This document shows positions 6,705 to 10,233 of a stretch of 10,233 nt of DNA, one piece after another. The notes beneath the pieces were generated by a model. The model did no database searches. It worked only from the letters and a program-made list of their open reading frames with translations, and was not told the DNA's origin. The stretch lies in contig JAHEDM010000056.1 in NCBI GenBank assembly GCA_024641205.1, positions 1 through 10,233 on the forward strand, given 5' to 3'. Source of the stretch: Actinomycetes bacterium (GTDB lineage Bacteria; Actinomycetota; Acidimicrobiia; Spongiisociales; UBA4744). The position numbers were made by a program, and so were the translations under genes. The number at the start of each line of letters is the position of its first letter. Position 1 is the stretch's first letter.

Positions 6705-6711
6705 ATCTCGA

Positions 6712-6730
6712 AATGAGAATGGTTCTCATT
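6712..6730. promoter_or_regulatory. Zur/Fur-family operator between divergent znuAB and zur-znuC
   Basis: AATGAGAATGGTTCTCATT consists of two perfect 8-nt arms (6712-6719 and 6723-6730) around TGG. Read as 7-1-7 it is TGAGAAT-G-GTTCTCA, one mismatch from perfect dyad symmetry and the format typical of Fur-family boxes. It ends 28 nt before zur ATG 6759 and 20 nt from the znuA start, so one bound Zur dimer could block both promoters. A TAGCAT hexamer at 6743-6748 could be the zur -10, which would put the box over its -35 region. Confidence 0.85.
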
Positions 6731-6758
6731 CGCATTACAAGGTAGCATTGGCTCCACC

Positions 6759-7202
6759 ATGCGTCAACGGAACGACACGCTCGCCGCGGCCAGGAGCCGG
6801 CTGGAGTCCAAGCAAGCGAGACTCACGCCTGCCAGGCGTTTGGTGATCGAAACGCTCGACGGGTCCTCCGGTCCCCAATCGGCGGCCGATATCGCCGTCA
6901 CGATCGCCGGCGCCATCCCTATGTCCTCGCTCTATCGGACCCTCACCGTCCTCGAAGAGACCGAGGTCATCGAGCGTTTCCCAGACCAGACAGGTATCGC
7001 ACGCTACGAATTGGCCGAATGGCTGACCGGACATCATCACCACATGACCTGCATCACCTGCGGTGCCACGAGCGACGTGGCTGTGCCTGGTGATCTCGAA
7101 GCAACGGTTATCGACATCGTTTCACAGGTGGGCAGGCGCTTCGATTTCGAAGTCACCGGCCACCGACTGGACCTGCAAGGAGTGTGCAGCCAGTGTCGGT
7201 AG
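6759..7202 (+). CDS. zur: Fur-family metal-responsive repressor, probably the zinc regulator Zur
   Basis: 147-aa cytosolic dimeric repressor. The N-terminal winged helix includes LTPARRLVIETL (22-33) and the recognition helix SSLYRTLTVLEETEVIERF (56-74). The C-terminal domain carries GHHHHMTCITCG (91-102) with the HHHH metal site and Cys98/Cys101, paired with Cys143/Cys146 (GVCSQCR) at the end as the structural zinc site. Length is normal. No Shine-Dalgarno is close to ATG 6759, so translation may be leaderless or weak. It lies next to the divergent operator and overlaps the ABC ATPase gene by 10 nt. Zur is inferred over Fur or Mur from the znuABC context; the sequence alone does not prove the metal. 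It is probably autoregulated. Confidence 0.9.
   Translation: MRQRNDTLAAARSRLESKQARLTPARRLVIETLDGSSGPQSAADIAVTIAGAIPMSSLYRTLTVLEETEVIERFPDQTGIARYELAEWLTGHHHHMTCITCGATSDVAVPGDLEATVIDIVSQVGRRFDFEVTGHRLDLQGVCSQCR
7177..7182 (+). promoter_or_regulatory. Ribosome binding site supporting the znuC start at 7193
   Basis: AAGGAG inside the 3' end of zur, 10 nt before GTG 7193. Another in-frame GTG at 7184 is only 1 nt away from it and therefore less likely to be used. Confidence 0.5.
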
Positions 7203-8026
7203 GGGCCATCGCCATCACCGCCCGTGGGCTGCAACTCGCTCATGGCGACCGCCTGGCCCTTGGCGCTTCGGATCTCGATATACCGGCCGGGATGGTGACG
7301 GCCATCATCGGGCCAAACGGATCCGGCAAATCCACGCTGCTTCACGCCATCGGCGGCCTTCTCGAGCCGGTCGGTGGCGAGTTGGGTGTTCTGGTCAGCT
7401 ACCCAAAACACCAGGGTATCGCCTATGTTCTCCAATCCACCAAAGTACACGAGGAGATGCCGATCACAGTGCGCGAGGTCGTGTCGATGGGTCGGTACGG
7501 CCGCCTCGGGATGTACGGCCGGTTCCAACCAGAAGACCGAGCTGCCTGCACATCGGCCATGCACCGCCTCGACGTCCTCGATCTGGCCCAACGCCACCTC
7601 GATGAGCTGTCCGGAGGCCAACGCCAGCGCGTGTTCGTAGCGCAGGGTCTCGCCCAAGTGGCGGACCTGCTACTCCTCGATGAGCCGGTCACCGGCCTGG
7701 ATATCGTTTCCCACGATCGCATCCTGGAGGCGGTTGCTACCGAGCGCGCCCGCGGGGCAACGGTCGTCATGACAACTCACGATCTGAACGAAGCAGCAAA
7801 TGCGGATCACGTCGTTTTGCTTTCGGGCCGTGTTATTGCCTCGGGGCCGCCGGAAGAGGTGCTCACCGCCGAATGCCTCACCAAGGCCTACGGGATCAAT
7901 CTCATCACCACCGACGATGGGACGGTTGTCCTCGACGATCCCTACCACCAGGCCGAAGGCGGTCGCCACCGCCATTTCGACCGTACCGGGCATGCAGACC
8001 ACGGTGCATCCGTGCAAGCCGACTGA
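7193..8026 (+). CDS. znuC: Zinc ABC transporter ATP-binding protein
   Basis: 277-aa cytosolic ATPase that powers metal import through ZnuB. All ABC landmarks are intact: Walker A GPNGSGKST (40-48), Q-loop Gln81, signature LSGGQ (139-143), Walker B LLLLDE (159-164), D-loop GLD and H-loop His196 (MTTHD). GTG 7193 is chosen because AAGGAG (7177-7182) is at workable distance; it overlaps zur by 10 nt, so the two are translationally coupled. The C-terminal tail (about 245-277) is rich in His and Asp (PYHQAEGGRHRHFDRTGHAD), common in metal transporters and a possible metal-sensing or buffering segment. It pairs with znuA-znuB across the divergent operator, as no other permease is nearby. Assignment to zinc follows context. 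Confidence 0.92.
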   Translation: MSVGAIAITARGLQLAHGDRLALGASDLDIPAGMVTAIIGPNGSGKSTLLHAIGGLLEPVGGELGVLVSYPKHQGIAYVLQSTKVHEEMPITVREVVSMGRYGRLGMYGRFQPEDRAACTSAMHRLDVLDLAQRHLDELSGGQRQRVFVAQGLAQVADLLLLDEPVTGLDIVSHDRILEAVATERARGATVVMTTHDLNEAANADHVVLLSGRVIASGPPEEVLTAECLTKAYGINLITTDDGTVVLDDPYHQAEGGRHRHFDRTGHADHGASVQAD

Positions 8027-8033
8027 GTCGCTC

Positions 8034-8091
8034 TCCGCCGTCCGCCGTCCGTCCGCTGGGTCTCGGAAAACGGAAAGCGAATAGCTGAGGG
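8034..8091. repeat. Two-armed heptamer-phased repeat between znuC and the membrane gene
   Basis: The left arm reads TCCGCCG, TCCGCCG, TCCGTCC (8034-8054). The right arm reads CGGAAAA, CGGAAAG, CGAATAG, CTGAGGG (8064-8091). The tetramer TCCG on the left is the complement of CGGA on the right, the same design as CCAG/CTGG in the purE-purB element but with a different tetramer. The variable triplets differ, so pairing would be interrupted. Confidence 0.7.
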
Positions 8092-8092
8092 C

Positions 8093-8098
8093 TACGCT
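8093..8098 (+). promoter_or_regulatory. Putative -10 box for a leaderless membrane-protein gene
   Basis: TACGCT ends 6 nt before GTG 8105, with TCGGTT between and no Shine-Dalgarno. The spacing would start the transcript at or next to the GTG. No good -35 is seen. The repeat array stops one base before it. Confidence 0.45.
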
Positions 8099-8104
8099 TC
8101 GGTT

Positions 8105-8749
8105 GTGGTTCCCGTAGAAAGGGCTCTGGCTCGATCGCTCATCTGGTTGGCGGCCGGGTTGCTCGTTTCTCCCTTGCTGCTCGCCCTTCCGGAAGCAAAG
8201 CCAGACCGTCTCCTCCTGGTGATCACGTTCCATCTTGGTGCCCTCGTTGCATTTGGTTTGGGTGTGGCGCTCGAGCTGGCGCGGTTCACAGATGGGCCCT
8301 GGTTTGTCGGCATGGGCAGAAGTTGGTTCTGGCGGCGCATTGGAGCGATGGCGTCCATCATCGCACTGACCACAGGAGTTGTTGCCTTGGTGACGCTCGC
8401 CTCGTCTGCCGCTCTGGGGTACCAACCGTCGCTGCAGTTCCTTCAGCTTCTTTCCGCCCTCGACATCGCCTGGGCGACCGCCGGATTGATCTTTGGCGTC
8501 CGGCTCATGGCGAATGATTGGTGGGCGTTTCTGGCCGGCTTGATCCTCGCCGTGATCTGCATCAGGTCCATCTGGCGATACCTCGACGTCGTCGGGTTCA
8601 CGGTCGACGGCGGCTGGTTGCTATCTGGTCCGGACTCGTGGAGATACGTCTTGCCGTTCGACATGGCTGCGGCCGTGATGGCGGTCGGCGCCTTGGTGGT
8701 TGGGCTTCGGATGACTCAACCCACGGAACAGCGCAGGCCCCAGTCGTAA
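8105..8749 (+). CDS. Unknown six-helix integral membrane protein
   Basis: 214 aa; the family is not recognised. Hydrophobic segments lie near residues 10-28, 36-56, 80-104, 118-135, 137-155 and 184-203, giving about six membrane helices with a short polar C-terminus. Aromatic and charged residues occur between helices 2 and 3 (GPWFVGMGRSWFWRR). There is no signal peptide cleavage site and no catalytic motif. GTG 8105 is chosen because it opens directly into helix 1 and has TACGCT 6 nt upstream. It follows znuC by 78 nt of repeat and so may be a separate transcription unit. The 3' end overlaps the convergent DUF547 gene by 34 bp. A transport or energy-related function cannot be supported from sequence. 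It is judged real from its long frame and hydrophobic pattern. Confidence 0.75.
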   Translation: MVPVERALARSLIWLAAGLLVSPLLLALPEAKPDRLLLVITFHLGALVAFGLGVALELARFTDGPWFVGMGRSWFWRRIGAMASIIALTTGVVALVTLASSAALGYQPSLQFLQLLSALDIAWATAGLIFGVRLMANDWWAFLAGLILAVICIRSIWRYLDVVGFTVDGGWLLSGPDSWRYVLPFDMAAAVMAVGALVVGLRMTQPTEQRRPQS

Positions 8750-9489
8750 GACTGGAACTTGACCGTGGCCTTTCCGGGCACCAGCCATGGCGGGCTTTCG
8801 CCCAGCCACGGCAGCAAGACACGCACGAGTGTCCGAGATCGAACCAGAATCCACGTCGGCATCCGATGGGGACGAGTGAAGTCACCTCCGTACCAAAGGA
8901 ACACGCGCGAAAGGTGGACGGTCTGGCTTTCCGAATCGAACCGGGCCCCACCCTCGGCCGGGAACCGCCGCAGCTGATCATCGAGTTGAGCTTCGAGTTG
9001 GTCACCCCGATACGGCTCATAGCGCAGCGTCGGACACGATACGGATCCGCACACGAGCGCAGCACGAATCCGAGGGTCGCCGAAACGTCGTATCTTCCCG
9101 TGCTCGATGGCATCGAGTGACAGCTGCTCACCTGCGACTTCATGAGTCGGCGAGTCGAACCCACCAATTACCCGGAGGATCGAGTCGGCTCCTTCGGCGA
9201 ACGCTCGCGCCGCCAGGTTGAGCCCACCGGCGTTGTAGAGATTCAACCAATAGGCAATGGCCTCCGGGCGGCTGAGCGCGGCAGGGTCAATGGCGACGAC
9301 GGCGGCGAGGTACTCGTCGAGGTCATCCTGGACCTGGGCCAGCGCAGGAGTCCCGCCTTTGGCAAGAGCCTGCAAGACCGGTCCAAGACCAGTGTGATCG
9401 GCGTCGGCCGTTCCGTGCGGTCCGGGCGGAGTGGCCCGGCGCGCTCGAAAGATCGACCAGGCGACACGAAGAGGATTGGGCGAGTCCAC
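8716..9489 (-). CDS. DUF547-family protein
   Basis: 257 aa from GTG 9489. The DUF547 core is clear: IAYWLNLYNAGGLNLAARA (about 83-101), the segment with LSLDAIEHGKIRRF, then GDPRIRAALVCGSVSCPTLRYEPY with two conserved cysteines, and LSRVFLWYGGDF. Biochemical function of the family is unsettled; the conserved His and Cys residues hint at an enzyme or metal site, but this is inference. No signal peptide or membrane helix is evident, so it is probably cytosolic. The frame stays open to an ATG at 9576, but those 29 residues come from the intergenic heptamer repeat and are rejected. GTG 9489 lacks a Shine-Dalgarno, so the start is uncertain. The last 34 bp overlap the convergent membrane-protein gene. 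Confidence 0.85.
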   Translation of the reverse strand: MDSPNPLRVAWSIFRARRATPPGPHGTADADHTGLGPVLQALAKGGTPALAQVQDDLDEYLAAVVAIDPAALSRPEAIAYWLNLYNAGGLNLAARAFAEGADSILRVIGGFDSPTHEVAGEQLSLDAIEHGKIRRFGDPRIRAALVCGSVSCPTLRYEPYRGDQLEAQLDDQLRRFPAEGGARFDSESQTVHLSRVFLWYGGDFTRPHRMPTWILVRSRTLVRVLLPWLGESPPWLVPGKATVKFQSYDWGLRCSVG

Positions 9490-9530
9490 GGTGAGGGGAA
9501 CCCGACGGGTCTGCCCGATGTTCCCGGCCG

Positions 9531-9558
9531 GTTGGTAGTTGTTGGTTAGTAGTTGGCA
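9531..9558. repeat. Heptamer-phased GTTGGNN repeat upstream of the DUF547 gene
   Basis: Four consecutive 7-mers: GTTGGTA, GTTGTTG, GTTAGTA, GTTGGCA. All begin with GTT. It fills part of the divergent gap between the DUF547 gene and the zinc-ribbon gene. On the - strand it is open in the DUF547 frame and would add a spurious N-terminus. Confidence 0.7.
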
Positions 9559-9589
9559 ATCGAGGGCACATCGCATCGCTGCCGCGAAC

Positions 9590-9617
9590 TCCTACTTCCC
9601 ACCTTCCACATCCCACC
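9590..9617. repeat. Heptamer-phased TCCNACN repeat upstream of the zinc-ribbon gene
   Basis: Four units in phase: TCCTACT, TCCCACC, TTCCACA, TCCCACC. Two are identical and the others differ by one to three bases. It forms the second half of the repeat-rich gap that begins at 9531; the 31 bases between the halves (9559-9589) contain CATCGCATCGCTG but no clear array. The strongly pyrimidine-rich + strand continues to the putative promoter at 9651. Confidence 0.7.
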
Positions 9618-9650
9618 TTCTGTCCCTGTGGCCTTCGCCGCGCCTCCCAC

Positions 9651-9656
9651 TACCCT
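9651..9656 (+). promoter_or_regulatory. Putative -10 box for the leaderless zinc-ribbon gene
   Basis: TACCCT followed by six T residues, then GTG 9663. The 6-nt spacing is the same as for the gene at 8105, and there is no Shine-Dalgarno. No clear -35 is seen. Confidence 0.45.
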
Positions 9657-9662
9657 TTTTTT

Positions 9663-10233
9663 GTGGCCAAACGTTATTGCTTTGTGTGCGACACCTCGGT
9701 GGAATCCGAAGTCTGCCCGACGTGCAAAACGACAACCTGGCAATCAACCGATGACGGGTCCGAGCCTCACACTGATAACCCCTTCCTCGCCGTCACCACG
9801 AGGCAGCAAGCTGATCCCATCCCGGGCCCTCCACCGGCACCCTCATCTCCGCCTCCACCTCCGGTTGTCGCGCCACCGTCCGGAGCAGATCTGCCCGGGC
9901 AGGTCGCCGGAACCCGCCGGAGACAGAGCCCGATGGTGATAGGCCGGTGGGCACCGATTGCTGCGGTGGTGATGGGCGGCATCGTCTTCCTGTCGGTGCT
10001 GACCGGCCCGTCGGGTCTGGAACCGGAGGACGAGATTGTCGAGGCCCCATCGATCACTTCCCAAACCACGACCACCGTGCCGACGCCGGGCAGCTCTCGA
10101 GATCTCTGGACTCCGCCGGCCGGAACCTGGGTGGGTGGGTTTGCGTTCTCAGCCAGTCGACCGGAATCTTTCTACGGGCCGTCGATGGCCGCAGGTTTGC
10201 TCGATATCGCCGGAGGCATCGTCGTCGACTCCC
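9663..10233 (+). CDS. Zinc-ribbon, proline-rich, single-pass membrane protein, 3' end cut off
   Basis: 190 codons are visible and the frame runs off the window. GTG 9663 is preferred: it gives MAKRYCFVCDTSVESEVCPTC, a CxxC-x8-CxxC zinc ribbon (Cys6, 9, 18, 21), and has TACCCT 6 nt upstream. A proline-rich linker (about 52-78) and a basic stretch (RRR, 85-87) lead to one helix (about 97-113, WAPIAAVVMGGIVFLSVLT). Beyond it is an acidic and Thr-rich segment (TTSQTTTTVPTP, about 135-146) and the start of a folded part (TWVGGFAFSASRPESFYGPSM). The likely topology is ribbon inside, C-terminus outside. Such zinc-ribbon plus helix layouts occur in many Gram-positive envelope proteins of unknown role. 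The family of the outer domain is not recognised. Confidence 0.75.
   Translation, partial: MAKRYCFVCDTSVESEVCPTCKTTTWQSTDDGSEPHTDNPFLAVTTRQQADPIPGPPPAPSSPPPPPVVAPPSGADLPGQVAGTRRRQSPMVIGRWAPIAAVVMGGIVFLSVLTGPSGLEPEDEIVEAPSITSQTTTTVPTPGSSRDLWTPPAGTWVGGFAFSASRPESFYGPSMAAGLLDIAGGIVVDS

Noticed and set aside
6692..6760. N-terminal extension of znuA to ATG 6760
   Set aside because: It would place coding sequence over the operator and bury the lipoprotein signal peptide. GTG 6691 has a good ribosome binding site.
9490..9576. N-terminal extension of the DUF547 protein to ATG 9576
   Set aside because: The extra residues translate the intergenic heptamer repeat and are not family-like.

Overview
The window is a compact, GC-rich stretch with ten protein genes. 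Two run off the ends: purD at the left and a zinc-ribbon membrane protein at the right. Gene content fits Actinomycetota: an LCP cell-wall ligase, a Fur/Zur-type metal regulator with a palindromic operator, frequent GTG starts, and several starts that look leaderless (a TANNNT hexamer 6-7 nt upstream and no Shine-Dalgarno). A deep lineage such as Acidimicrobiia is possible, but this is an impression and not a demonstrated placement.

Left third (1-3555): purine genes purD, purE and purB on the + strand, then a small OsmC-type protein. purD and purE overlap by one base. No purK is present. PurD makes GAR, PurE handles the carboxylated AIR intermediate, and PurB acts twice (SAICAR and adenylosuccinate cleavage).

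Middle (3607-8026): an LCP (LytR-CpsA-Psr) protein on the - strand, then a zinc-uptake locus split into two divergent units. znuA-znuB (binding lipoprotein and permease) run leftward. zur-znuC (regulator and ATPase) run rightward. A near-perfect Fur-family palindrome (6712-6730) lies between them and could control both.

Right third (8105-10233): an unknown six-helix membrane protein whose 3' end overlaps a convergent DUF547 gene by 34 bp. It is followed by a partial gene for a protein with an N-terminal zinc ribbon, a proline-rich linker, one membrane helix and a Thr-rich outer segment.

The most unusual feature is in the gaps between genes. Five intergenic regions (purE-purB, OsmC-LCP, LCP-znuB, znuC-membrane protein, DUF547-zinc ribbon) hold sequence with a 7-nt period. 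In the clearest cases a conserved tetramer in one arm (CCAG, TCCG) reappears as its complement (CTGG, CGGA) in the other. Near-palindromic GCTTCGC/GCGAGC cores lie inside or beside several of them. Three arrays end at the putative -10 box of the next gene. No gap exceeds 300 bases; the largest (9490-9662) is mostly such repeat. No tRNA, rRNA, transposase or CRISPR was seen.
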